Made by a program: the position numbers and the translations under genes | Assembly (NCBI GenBank): GCA_019843655.1 | Contig: JACDQD010000103.1 | Span: 13,267,501-13,331,500 of the forward strand | Origin: Lethocerus indicus | Lineage: Eukaryota > Arthropoda > Insecta > Hemiptera > Belostomatidae | Direction of reading: 5' to 3' | Length of the DNA stretch: 64,000 nt | Shown: one piece after another, positions 26,201 to 36,817 of the stretch | Position numbering within the stretch: position 1 is the first letter of the stretch | Layout of the letters: the number at the start of each line of letters is the position of its first letter | The notes under the pieces: model-generated | Told to the model about the DNA's origin: nothing | Database searches by the model: none | The model's input: only the letters and a program-made list of their open reading frames with translations

Positions 26201-27130
26201 TCCCATGATAAGATTACCGCCGATTTTCGTCATGGGGAAATGCAAACTTGAGTAATTTCTGAAACTTAAAAAGGCAAAAGTATCATTGCTAATCTAATTA
26301 TAATCAGTAAGACTACGCTACACATGTAACTCCCGTCAATTGTACAATTGCAGGATTGTATGAAATAAATTTTCATTTTTTGCTTTTCATGAAACGTGTT
26401 CAGGCCGAAACATAACGTCGTTTAACTCGGTCGATTCTGGTAAAGTGAGCAGGCATTTCAGTGAACTATCGTGGTCTTCAGAGGGCACCAGAAAAAGGAC
26501 AATTCTCGAAGTCTGGTAAAATAGTCGTGTTCGAAGAGAAATAGGCCCGTGATACGCCCCCGGGTGTTGAAATCAAGATCGCATGCATCACGGCCGGAAA
26601 GAAGGACCCATAGCGTACAAAATAAAACAGAAAAACCCGCCTCCAGGAGAAAAAGGAAGCGCGACCGAATCGATCCCAGATAGTGGGAGTGTTACTTTCT
26701 ACGGTCCCAACGATCTTGGGAACGATACAGAAGGAACCTGGCAGCGGGGTTCCTACCATGTTGTAACACAGGCGGGCTATATTTAAACGCAAAGCTGAAT
26801 ATAGCTCCAAACCGGCCGTTGATCAATGTAACTGACTTATGGAGGAAACCTATGGAATTATTTGCTCAGATAATCGATGAAAGTTAAGCCTGTATTTATG
26901 AACGCGTCGAGCCTTTCGAATTATCGCCACTACTTACGACCCCACAATGAAAACTAATGGTGTGTCGGCGTACAATAAAATAAAAGTTACTACCGGTTTT
27001 CTCTGTTTTTTCCTTTGCCCTCGTCACACTATTAAACGGCTTGATATATTTAATTCTACAAAATAACGGATTGAAAAATTGAACTATTAATTTACAGTTA
27101 AATCGTTGAAAAATGTTCTGTTTTCCAGCC
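23221..27130. other. No recognised gene; CpG-rich near 24.0-24.4 and 25.0-25.3 kb
   Basis: AT-rich segments separate two CpG blocks, the second with a 12-C tract. The 110-codon minus frame 26478-26810 has no known domain. Confidence 0.6.
25216..25227 (+). repeat. Poly-C tract (12 C)
   Basis: This is the longest single-base G/C run seen in the window. It lies in a CpG-rich block. Confidence 0.9.
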
Positions 27131-27600
27131 ATGACGCTAAGGTGACTATAAATAACATACTAACGATGTAACAGAGTGGTTCATATATAAAAAACAGATA
27201 AATAAAAAAAAGTTTATTACAATATAAATAAATCCATTAGAAATCGCCTACAGTTATTGGCGTACTTCGCGAATAGCATATTTCTACCGATTTTCAATTA
27301 ATTATTTCCGGAATTTATATATTATTTTATAAAAGATATATTTTATACAGTAATATCAAATAGAATATATATTTAATATGATAATGGGAAAAAAGGAAAC
27401 ATTATGAATAATTAGTTTAGTTTGTTTCGAAAATAGGAATTGAAATACAAATTTTTTTAGCTTCCGTCATTTAATCAAATGTTTTTCCACTTATTTAGAA
27501 ACATGTAATGTTGGCGTAGCATATTGCCTTGCATATCACTCTAAGAAATAAATCAATAAGTATTATTTATTGTTTAATAAATTTTAGTTCAAATTCCTCC
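27131..27600. other. One of the most AT-rich stretches; empty
   Basis: Almost all A/T with short A and T runs. No frame, repeat copy or RNA gene is visible. It could serve as a matrix-attachment-like spacer, but nothing here tests that. Confidence 0.6.
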
Positions 27601-29711
27601 CGTTCTGTCTGACCTTCAAGAGTTTGAATAGATAAGTTGCCGTAATAGGGATTAAGTCGCCTAATAGGATTTACCAGCTCATCCCGGTAAGGATGAAATA
27701 CTGTGACCCGTTTACGCCCATCTTCAAAGTATGTCATGCCCAGAAATTGAGATTAATGTATTTCCTGTGAGAGTTTACTGGATCCCAAATTAAATAAACT
27801 GTAGGGGGAATTACAATTTAAGGCTTACCGAAGGAGTTGAGCTTCGTTTATCCTTAAAAAGGCAAGTTGAAAATGAAAATGAACTGAGAATAATAAGTAA
27901 ATTGTTGGAAATGCAAAATTTCAGTGCGTATAAGTGGATGTGGAGGGAAGAAAGCGAACACAAAATACAACTCAACAAGTTTGCTCTTTCCCAACAATTA
28001 ACCACGAAACGAACCCCCCCCCTCCCCGGCCATCGGGCGGACTTTGTTTTTGAGTTAGATTTGTTTCAAATTCCTCGACGTAGGACATAAATCGGATTCG
28101 CGGACAGTGAAGGGGAATTGGTCGACGGGGAGGGGTAAGGGGGCAGGGGGTCGAATTCCGACCGGCTCTCGGAAAAGGCAAGGCCGGGATTCCTCGGCCG
28201 GCGAATAAGGAGATAAAAAGAGAGGGACGGGACGATAGGAGGAGTGGGCAGAGAAAGAGGGACAGAGGAAGAATACACTCTGACTCCTTCCTAATTGTCC
28301 CGTGGACCTGGTGGAGGGGGAAGAGGGGGTTAAAAACTGGCGAGGCCGGCCACAGCAACGTGTCCCGCAACCCCAACAAGCAGGACGCAACAATTCTACT
28401 TAAAATCAGCCCTCCAAGTGGTGTAACCTCCGAATCGGTCTCAAACACTGTCGGACAGCTCCTGTTACACTGTTATCTCGTACCTTCCTTAAAAGTATCC
28501 TTTCATAGTTCGGGCATCAAACCTTGAAGTCTAAGATTTACCGGAACGTTGAATGCTTTTTAGTGATTTCTTATGGAATTAAATCAGATGGGTTTAAAAT
28601 TACTTAATTTATAAGCTCTAACTTAAATATCACATTGCAGTTCCGTTAGTCAACATTTAAGTAATCTGTTCTGTGGTTCTGTTTGAAACTCGCAAATTTC
28701 ATGTAGCGTTCATACAACTTTATTTAATATCAGTCTTAATTGTTGGATAAATAAGGGACTTAAGAAATATATATGTATATCGGCATTTTCGCTAGAAATA
28801 CCGAGGCCGGATTAGTACTATAATATTAATTCTGGGAGGAATAAATTTTCAAACCGCTATTTCAGCGACTGCCATTTATAATTAATAACAAACACAGAAA
28901 TGCCGAAAAAAAGCGGCCCGCAATAACCATAAGATATGAAAATATTCAGCTTTTCCTAGCCATTAATGTAACGCTCATGGGGTATAAATCTGAAAGCAGA
29001 TCGCGAAGACAGCCGGCAGCTGGGACCCGGTAAAATAAAAAAAAGGAAAACGTTTAAATATTTCACATCTAATTCCGATTTACGGTTTGAGTACGCTGAC
29101 CGCTTTCCGATATTTATTGGAATGGCCGAGTCCCCATTTTTCAAATTGGTTTAGAATTGGTCAACACTCGATAGTAAACCTTTCGCCCATAGTAAGCTGC
29201 GCATTTTCTTTTACTTCATATATTTACGATTCGATCTGAAAAACCGGCGGATTATATTCCAGGGATATAACTACGATTGGAAATGAAGAGGTTCAAAGAC
29301 GTATTGGGTGTTGTGTCCGGTGTTATGACAATTTAAGAAAGCTGTAAAAATTTAGAGGCGCCACAAATCCGCCCGTGACGGAGCTATCGGCCCATGTATA
29401 ATTCAAGAGATGACTCCCAGCGGGTTTGAACCTGTCGCCGTTAGCATCCCCGACACCACGAGGCAGTTTATATGTTACCATATTATTTATTTCCGCACAC
29501 ATGCGCATACATCATTTCATAAAATTGCACTTCGAGATGAAACGCTGCATGAACGAACGTGGCCGTGAGGCCGCCAAGTCAATTGCTCATGTCAGGAAAA
29601 ATGTAGAATTAATAATATGACAACAGGGGTTCCATACCTTTATTCCCGTCCATAGCTATTGTTTCGCAGTTAGAGGTACACTGAGAAATGGAGTCTCCGG
29701 AGATGATTTAA
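27601..29711. other. No recognised gene; GA/CT-rich patch at 28.0-28.4 kb
   Basis: The patch at 28010-28330 begins with a nine-C tract (28014-28022) and is rich in GGGGAGGGG and AGAGAGG. This gives three overlapping minus frames (158, 112 and 70 codons) full of Pro, Leu and Ser. Their overlap argues against coding. Confidence 0.55.
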
Positions 29712-30378
29712 TTTTTTTTTAACTTTATTTATTGTACAATCAACTATATGCCAGTTATAGGTACAATTGCGGTTTGTTTCATTAGTTTCACTTGTTTCAC
29801 TCGATAAAGACTCCATTCAGTGATGGTACTTTTGACATGTATCCGGCCTACAGAAAGTCTCTAGGTCAGTGGCGTTTAAGCCGACACAGGCGGGGGGGAT
29901 AATGGATGGGTAAAAGAGGAAGGGACTGAACGAGTGGATTTGGATGTGGAGAGAGGCGGGAATGGAATTTAGGGAAGCGTGATTTTGCGACTTCGTCGAC
30001 TGTTGGTCTGTCGAGGTCATTATGGATTGTTCGGGTTATAAACATACCAGGGAGCATTAAGGATGGTACGAAGGACTTTTGACTGGAATGTTTGGATGCG
30101 AGCGATGTTGGATTTCTTGGCGGAAGCCCACAGTTATATTCCATATGTCCATGTCGGTTTTAGTATAGCTTTATATATTGTCAGTTTGTTGACTATTGTC
30201 AGTTTTGATGTCCTTTTCAAAAGAGGTCTCAACAGTCCAAATTTACGATTTGGATCTGTTCTTTTCAGTCGGGTATGGGGATTCAACGTGAGTCGTTTGT
30301 CTATATAGAGCCGAAGGTAGCGAGCCTGCTGTTGGGTCGGGATAGGAGCACTGTTAAATAGAACAGGAGGGCAAGGTA
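29712..30378 (-). mobile_element. 5'-truncated, decayed Jockey-superfamily LINE (3' part of ORF2, 3'UTR and poly(A))
   Basis: On the minus strand, about 115 codons from near 30376 read as the region after the reverse transcriptase palm in Jockey-like LINEs. They include CPPVLFNSAPIP, RYLRLYIDKRLT, a tract beginning LLRPLLKRTSKL, and AILKPTWTYGI followed by a stop and LWASAKKSNIARIQTF, then SKVLRTILNAPWYV. After a frameshift the C-terminal signature continues as RTIHNDLDRPTVDEV, HSRLSPHPNPLVQSL and RLCRLKRH, ending near 29866. An untranslated tail follows, with AATAAA (plus-strand 29724-29729) and a run of nine A (plus-strand T, 29712-29720). Catalytic reverse transcriptase and endonuclease parts are absent through 5' truncation. 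At least one stop and one frameshift make it inactive. No convincing target duplication was found. The family assignment rests on conserved wording, recalled without a search. Confidence 0.85.
29724..29729 (-). terminator. Polyadenylation signal AATAAA of the LINE remnant
   Basis: AATAAA on the minus strand lies a few bases upstream of the A tract at 29712-29720. The order (coding remnant, untranslated tail, AATAAA, poly(A)) is typical of a retroposed LINE 3' end. Confidence 0.65.
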
Positions 30379-30389
30379 TTTAAATAATC

Positions 30390-30409
30390 GTAAAATTCTA
30401 AACTGAAGT
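30390..30409 (+). repeat. 20-bp exact match to 39924-39943 (first site)
   Basis: GTAAAATTCTAAACTGAAGT occurs here, just outside the recognisable LINE homology, and again near transposon copy 2. The 14 bp upstream also match with three differences, giving about 34 bp of similarity. Nothing similar was seen further out. Confidence 0.6.
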
Positions 30410-32105
30410 CTACAGCAAACGACTTAAGAGACTTTTTTTCATTCAATTGAAGGTTATATTGGAACCAAATGATACTGGCCAAAAAAATATGCGACAATAA
30501 TAAAATAACTTTTTCAATAGTAATTAAAGTAATACTTATTTGAAGCGTACTTTTATAAAAAGACTGGAAACTGGTGACAGGTAAAGTATTAGGAGTTCTG
30601 TGTATTTATGCAGTTGTCTGTTGTAGTTAGTTGGTCAGCAGAATGCCTGAAGGTTGGTGGGCTGATTTATTGTGCCTTGGGAGTTGACCACGGAAGCATT
30701 TTGTGCCGCCGTCCGGTGAGGCCGGACGTCTGGAAATGCCCGGAACGCCCGGCATTCGATCCTTACCGTAACCCGTGGTCCGATTATTTATGGACAGTGT
30801 AGCGCCCGGGACCGGGTATCGGTTTTGGCCTTTTTAGAAATAACAGAAAAAAAAAATAATATAAATAACCCGGTGAAATACGCCCCAGTTCCTTCTATTA
30901 GGTAGCGCCGGGCTCGGACCGTTACTTCGGGACCGAAGTCCCCCGGTCTCCGTAAATTTCTCGGACGGCGTAAAATTCGAATATTTATATCGTGACGAAG
31001 CCGACCTTTTTGGAAGCGTTTTGTGAGCGAGCGCCTCGCGTGGACGACCGGACAGTTTTAAGCCGCACATTTCCATGCTACACGCCCTTGGAACATCCGA
31101 AGAATTTTCGGCCTTATACCGGCCGCTTAAAAGGGCCACCAACTATAACTATAAATTCTGACTGACTGTTCACTCGATGACACAGCGCCGTTAATAATTT
31201 TCGAAGATTCCACAGTCGCCAGCCTAATGGACGATTTTATCACGATATATCATCGGTCAATTCGCAGTATTAACAATTTACGCCCAACATGATCTTGACA
31301 AGTTTGAACTTAATTACGAATCGCTTGCTAGTCATGTTCTAATCTAAATTATGTACACCAAAATAAACAATTGAAAGACTCCGATCAATTAGAAATCAGG
31401 TGTTTTTTTCCTGTTGCGGCATATTCACACAAAAAATTATACATACCTGTTGCGAAATCAAGTTTACCGAACTTGGATACTGCAAGCGTGGAAATCGAGG
31501 CGAGGAATCGATCGATTCGTTAGACGAAATGCCGCAGGCGAACGCCGAAATGGCGCGCTCGGCCGGCAGGTTGGAAATAATTTAAAAATTAAACAAGAAA
31601 TGTCCAGTGGGAACCCGTACCCATATTAGGAGGCTCCGTCGGCGGGGTCGGAGTTCAACTGTGAGTCAACTTCGCCTCAACAGCTGAGAGATTTATTACA
31701 GCCAACCGGGACCCCCACTTGCTTCTGTTCCCTTTCATTAGCTTTCACCTCACTATTTGTTATTCCAAACGTTTTCTTCTTTTTTTTCTTCCTACCTGTT
31801 CTTTCTTTTTATTATTACAATTGTGATTGATCTTCGATTTATCTTCACACCCGGGCCGTACTTTGTGTGCCATCGTTTATTGTCAGTAACCAAACAGAAG
31901 ATTATTTGTTCGCTGGGTATTTTATTCTGGCAACATTGCGATGGAATCTATGCGTTAAAGCGTATCCTAGAAACGACACAGTGAATTCACTGACATATTT
32001 TGAAGAATATGAAGAAGATTTAAATGACATAAATGAAATTGATATTAGCATGGTTTTATAATCCCTAGAATATTAAGTTTTTGGGATTTATGCTTTATTC
32101 AACTC
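30410..32105. other. No recognised gene
   Basis: Contains the tandem hairpins at 30.7 kb and a CpG-rich part at 30.9-31.1 kb. The frame 30608-30802 reads RPDVWKCPERPAFDPYRNPW near its end, which looks protein-like but has no family or splice support. Confidence 0.55.
30707..30756. other. Two adjacent small GC-rich hairpins
   Basis: CGTCCGG (30710-30716) pairs with CCGGACG (30722-30728) around TGAGG. AATGCC (30735-30740) pairs with GGCATT (30751-30756) around ten bases. They lie six bases apart in a locally GC-rich patch. This could be a structured RNA element or chance. Confidence 0.5.
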
Positions 32106-32331
32106 ATGAAATTTGTAATTTCATATTTGCGAAATTGTTTTCAAATTGTTTTATTTCTTGTTGGTTTTTCCTATTCACGTGTACTCCCTCAGTCGGTCAT
32201 ACGCAAAGAACCGTTACACTCTTCTGGCAAAAGATCTGCCGAGATTAAATTTTATGCGAACGCCCCTCTCGTTTTACAAGTAAAAGAGAAAATGATGTTT
32301 CCTCAGGTTTTAGTATGCTCGGCATTGCGCG

Positions 32332-32530
32332 CTGGCCCCTCTGACAGGGGTCTGATTTAATTCCCCCTGCATTTGGTTTTTTTCGTGGCCGGCATTGCAT
32401 TAACAGTCGCCGGTTGTTCCGCAACTGGTGCTGAGCCTTGTGTCGTCTCCTACGAATTCGAGTCGGTTTCTTCAATGAGTTTGCATTGCGGGGAGCCTGC
32501 AAAAAAGCCGAATAGCTCGCCATTGCGCAT
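32332..32530. promoter_or_regulatory. Cluster of CATTGC motifs
   Basis: GCATTGC occurs at 32332, 32392 and 32483, and CATTGC again at 32521 as CATTGCGCAT. ATTGCGCAT resembles a C/EBP-type bZIP site and GCATTGCAT resembles octamer-type sites. Four occurrences in 200 bp look enriched by eye. The open frames through here on both strands (65 and 119 codons) match no family I know. Confidence 0.3.
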
Positions 32531-32991
32531 GAAATCGCCCTGTTATTCAAACCGAGGCTTACCGAATTAGTTGCATCATGAAAGTTGTCCGTCGCGACTT
32601 TCATCCAGATTGGATTTGATGAAAGAAATTTTCTGTTGTGCGTTTATAAATGTTTGCCGCATCCGCAAAGTTTTGAAGAACTTCTGTGAGAATGAGTAGA
32701 CAATTCACACCCATTTCTCATTTCAATGGGTATATAGGCAGCGAGACGTCAACGATCAGCACATGGGGAGCGGTCGCCGTGTTATACTGGAATAGGGATT
32801 GGGCCCGGTTAATTGGTAAGTCGTGAAAGGTAAGGCATCATACTACTTATAGAGAGTGAGGTATAGATTGAAAGATGGACGCGAACAGTGGGGCTGTCAC
32901 GTAGAGGCAGTAGCCCCCCCACCTAATTCCTACGACCCGGCTATTCATTCAATCCCTTCGGGGTGAAGGGTGGGGACCTCCCAAGACTAAC

Positions 32992-33029
32992 TTATAATTT
33001 ATTAGGTTATAATTTCGTCACGTTATAAT
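32992..33029 (+). repeat. Three spaced TTATAAT motifs
   Basis: TTATAAT starts at 32992, 33007 and 33023, with spacings of 15 and 16 bp, just before CGACGTCGCGTCGG. It could be a decayed tandem repeat or clustered binding sites. Confidence 0.4.
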
Positions 33030-33842
33030 CCGACGTCGCGTCGGGGTCCCGGTCACTGACGAGCCCCCATCACGATTTAGATGTTACGTGTCCGACTATT
33101 GGGTGCAATATGGGACACGGGGGCTTCGGTGTCCTGTAGGAGGGACCTGTGCTTAATATAATGTGCTACGTTGACTGCAATCTGACCGTCCTGTGGGAAC
33201 TTTATCTACTATAGGCAAGTGGATGGAAAATTGGATAAGAATGGTCCGAATTTTTTTCATATCAATGAAAGAGCGCTTTCAGATGAAAATTTTATATGAT
33301 CCATCTTTCCGAATGGAAATGTTTCGACCCAAACTCAACTGTGCTTTATTTCCTTAATTTTCTCTAACTGACTAGTGGTCCTTTTGTCTTTTTATCTGTC
33401 GCTAACTTATATACAAAAATCTGGTCAGTTAATTAATCTGTGGTGAGTTTGTCTCCCTCCCCAGTTCTACTTAGAATGATATAATAAAAGGTAAGCGTCA
33501 TTTTTCGCTCACTTTTTTGTGCAGCACAACTGGAATTGGGGAATTAACGATATAATTCGAAAATTGCCAAAGGAACATTTTTCGCACGATAGGGGTTATT
33601 TACAAACTTCATTATTGAGTTTATCGTTTCATACTTCATTCATTAATTCGTTCGTAATTTTCCAGTTGGATAATTTCTAATTGCACGACTGCACGCTACA
33701 CGGACCGCCGCACTTCTGAACGCCACGTTACCGGACGTGTTTTCAGTTCATTAATGTTCGCAATTCAACATTAATCAGTTGTATAAGGCCGGGCTCCAGT
33801 CGGCGGTCGCTGCTTTATTTCTGTTGTCGCTAACGGAACCCC

Positions 33843-33862
33843 GGGGGGCGGGGCGGGGCGGG
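33843..33862 (+). promoter_or_regulatory. G-quadruplex-forming GC-box tract
   Basis: Four G runs of 6, 4, 4 and 3 are separated by single C bases, which meets the canonical quadruplex rule with minimal loops. It also forms stacked GGGGCGGGG boxes of the kind bound by Sp/KLF factors. It lies in a GC-rich patch (33780-34090) whose 109-codon open frame has no recognised family. Confidence 0.5.
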
Positions 33863-34542
33863 TGGTTAATTGTAGAGTGGGCCCTTGTTGTCGGCGGCGA
33901 CAGAGGCCTAATAAAATGGCGGCGGTGGCGCTCACTTTTATTGCCGGTCGTGATAGTTCACAGTGTATTCGGCGGCTTTAGGTGCTACACGCACCGGCCG
34001 TACCGAGAACAGAGCCCGGTCGCCTATCCTGCATTGTCACGCCTAACCGTGAGGTCCCCGCGTTCACTTATTGTTAGGCTTTGTCTTCCTCCACTGTCGT
34101 CGACATAATCATTTTGCGTTCAATTTCCAGCCATTTTTTACTCCGCTTATTCTTTTCCCGATGAATCTCGTTGAACTTCTTATATATAAACTGTAAAAGC
34201 CGTAGGATGTCTCGCCTTCCTCACCTTCCTGAAATTCCCGAGCGCCGCCATAAGAGGAAATGGCCACGTGAATTCCTCACTAACTAGGAAGAGCAGGAGC
34301 AGGAGTACTCTCCGTCAAAAATACATTTGTATTATCAAATCGCACTTTCACTATATATGATCTTAAAAAATCGTAGTCGTGACTTGAAATAAAAATTTAA
34401 GGAAATCATTAGTCGTACGAATAACGTACATCGCTTTTGATTTTTTTTTATTCAGATTATTGGTCTGGAAATTTGCAATGAACATACACGAAACGATTGT
34501 TAATACAATAATGCCAGCACGAGTTTCACACTTATTACCGGA

Positions 34543-34550
34543 TGACGTCA
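34543..34550. promoter_or_regulatory. Full CRE motif TGACGTCA
   Basis: This is a single full-site CREB/ATF octamer just before a GGCCCCGGCCGGGGC patch. A lone octamer can occur by chance in 64 kb. Confidence 0.25.
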
Positions 34551-35899
34551 GGAATAATGGCCCCGGCCGGGGCGTGGTATACGTTTCGGTGGCTGTAATG
34601 AAATTTGAGCGTTCCGAGAAATGGAATAAGCCGGTATACACAGCACAGTCAACACAGTCTGACGACTCGAGACGTCGTCTTCACGTACCGAATGACGACA
34701 GGCCGCAAAGGCGAGCGGGCCCCGACAAGCGCCTGAGGCAATTTTCGCGGTTGTATTTTACCGTTTTGAGATAAGTCCTGGACTTGATACGTCAGCATGT
34801 CTCGACACAGGTATTTCACTTTGCTGTGAAGTCATCAACAGTTATCTTTCGGTAACTGTGAGCACTTTACGACGCGAAAATAAAAACACTTTTTTTAATA
34901 GCACGATATTCCTGCACTTGTTGTTCGGTGCGAACGTATTTTAATTACCAAAAATAGAACGCATTGTCATGTTACGGTTTACAAGATTATCACTCATTTA
35001 TTATGTCATTATTGTGATTTTTATGATTTACAGGCGCTTATAATTATAAATATTTAAATTATGCCATTAATCACCTTATAAGAAACAGCCCTTTATGGTT
35101 ATTCCACTATATTTTCTAATATTAAAACATATCACAGTGTAATATGCTTTAAGGTTCCTCTTGTTATCGATTCAGTTTTCATTGGTTCACTTCCCACGGT
35201 GCCGGTGGAGCGGCAGCGGTCCAATATGGATTGGAATGATTCAAAGCTCAATAAAACAGGCCGCCATAAATATCTCGGCGGTTAATTAGGGCGAAACGAT
35301 TTATTTATTAATTTCAAGGTGTATCCGGAAGGCTACGGGGCATCCGACGACCCAGTTTTCGGTCGTGTGGGGGCCGGCAACGCGTCATTACACGATTTGA
35401 GGAGTAATGGACGGAATAAATCAGTGTCACGGGGGTCGGGAGCGTATAGCTTTTCGTTCATTGAATTATTTGAAGCCCGCCGGGTCCCGTTCGCTGTATG
35501 TGGAAGCCGGCCGTACAATTAACATTGGGCCCGGGCTTCATATTCACCGATCTCTGTTATAACGTTGCTTGGGACGTCCATTCAAAATTCATATTTTCGA
35601 GAAATGAAATTTGATAGCCTATTCACTGGGGTAAAGCATAACATACTCAATTTGAAATAGCTTGAACTATATTTAATGTAATAATTATTGAGATCGGTGG
35701 TTCTAATATTATGGTTCGCTGACCTCAAGGATTTGCAGACTTTTCAATGATATTTTTTCCCAGCGGACCCAAGATGTCGCCTTGATGACCTCCTATTGGG
35801 TATAATAGGGGAAATAAAATATTTCAAATTTAGTGCACAAAAAACAGGTCCTGTATTGGGAGTATCTACACGAAAAGGCATCTCCGGTCAGTGTAAGAT

Positions 35900-35910
35900 G
35901 GGGGGGGGGG
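35900..35910 (+). repeat. Poly-G tract (11 G)
   Basis: Eleven G lie between GTAAGAT and AAGGGCACCCC. Confidence 0.9.
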
Positions 35911-36201
35911 AAGGGCACCCCAAGAATCTGATAAGGAAGATTTTTCCCGAGTGAAGATCCTCCCCCTCCGCCACTAAGTTATCCTGGCATCCTGGCGGTC
36001 GTTAAGTGGTGCACCGTGTAGGGCCGGCAACGACACGACCCTTCTCGCCGGACGATTTAATTATAGAGACTGCCTCATTGTAGGCCGCGGCGGGCAACGC
36101 GCAATAAAATACCGCCCAATTAAAAAGGGCAGTGTTTCCAACCCTCGTCCACTAAAAGCTTGGTTGGTGGAGGGGGACGACGGCGACGATATTGGGGAAC
36201 C

Positions 36202-36297
36202 GGAATAATTTAGAAGGCTTATCTCGGAACTGGTCGCACTCGATCAAAAAGTAAAAGTCTCAATTGGGTTTCGTGTCGGTATAATTAATTGCGTCCC
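36202..36297 (+). repeat. Local direct duplication, copy 1
   Basis: Positions 36202-36297 recur at 36708-36817. The core at 36235-36271 (37 bp, starting CGCACTCGATC and ending CAATTGGGTTT) is identical in both copies. GGAATAATTTA on the left and GGTATAATTAA on the right are shared, with small gaps and substitutions between. No coding frame or transposon ends are evident. The surviving identical core between diverged flanks could mean selection on a regulatory unit or a recent local conversion. Confidence 0.85.
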
Positions 36298-36707
36298 CTT
36301 TGCTTAGAACGGGGTCTACACGTTCGTCGATATCTGGGCCGAACGCGAACGGGCCCCACGTGCAGGGATGGGGACAATACCGGTAACATCTCCCATGAAG
36401 ACACTGGATAACTATTAAAATTAGAAAACTGGGGAACTACTTTACACAAAAACTAGTTGGAAAAATTAGTAGACCGATAACAACCCGCAAAGACGTATAA
36501 TTTTATCATTAACAGGCAATTTACAAATACGCTTCTTGCCTGCTTGCGCTGTTACAGTAATATTATAACAGTAGGAAGAGACTAGTTTATTATCCTTACC
36601 TTTTCTCCATAATGAAGAGTAAATATTGAAACAACATAAATCGCGGAAAATTCCACGACAATTAAAAGAACTAGCGGACAAATAACCTCGGGACAGAGTT
36701 TAGGGCT

Positions 36708-36817
36708 GGAATAATTTAAAATCTGGCTTATCTGACGTCTACTCGCACTCGATCAAAAAGTAAAAGTCTCAATTGGGTTTTGTGTTGTCGGTGCCGCGGT
36801 ATAATTAACGTGGTCCC
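36708..36817 (+). repeat. Local direct duplication, copy 2
   Basis: This is the second copy of the 36.2-kb unit, about 506 bp downstream in the same orientation. The identical core is at 36744-36780. It is longer than copy 1 because of an insertion near GTTGTCGGTGCCGCGG on its right side. The intervening 410 bp are unrelated AT-rich sequence plus a CACGTG-containing CpG patch. Confidence 0.85.

Larger units (their letters stand above)
32531..36190. other. No recognised gene
   Basis: AT-rich DNA holds GC-rich parts near 32.9-33.1, 33.8-34.1 and 35.3-35.5 kb. Frames reach 109 codons (33779-34108). It contains the TTATAAT cluster, the quadruplex tract, a CRE and a poly-G tract. GGGGGCTTCGGTGTCC near 33120 also occurs near 24467, a 16-mer match that chance can explain. 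Confidence 0.6.

Noticed and set aside
26719..26731. GGAACGATACAGA, identical to a stretch of U6 snRNA
   Set aside because: The match stops at 13 bases and none of the rest of U6 is present.
27972..28448. 158-codon minus frame rich in Pro, Leu and Ser
   Set aside because: Two more overlapping minus frames share the same GA/CT-rich DNA, so it is a composition artefact.
29423..29436. tRNA B-box-like GGTTCAAACCC on the minus strand
   Set aside because: The T-arm does not pair properly and no acceptor or D-arm could be built.
30063..30308. Plus-strand frame of 81 codons
   Set aside because: It is the antisense shadow of the LINE coding remnant on the minus strand.
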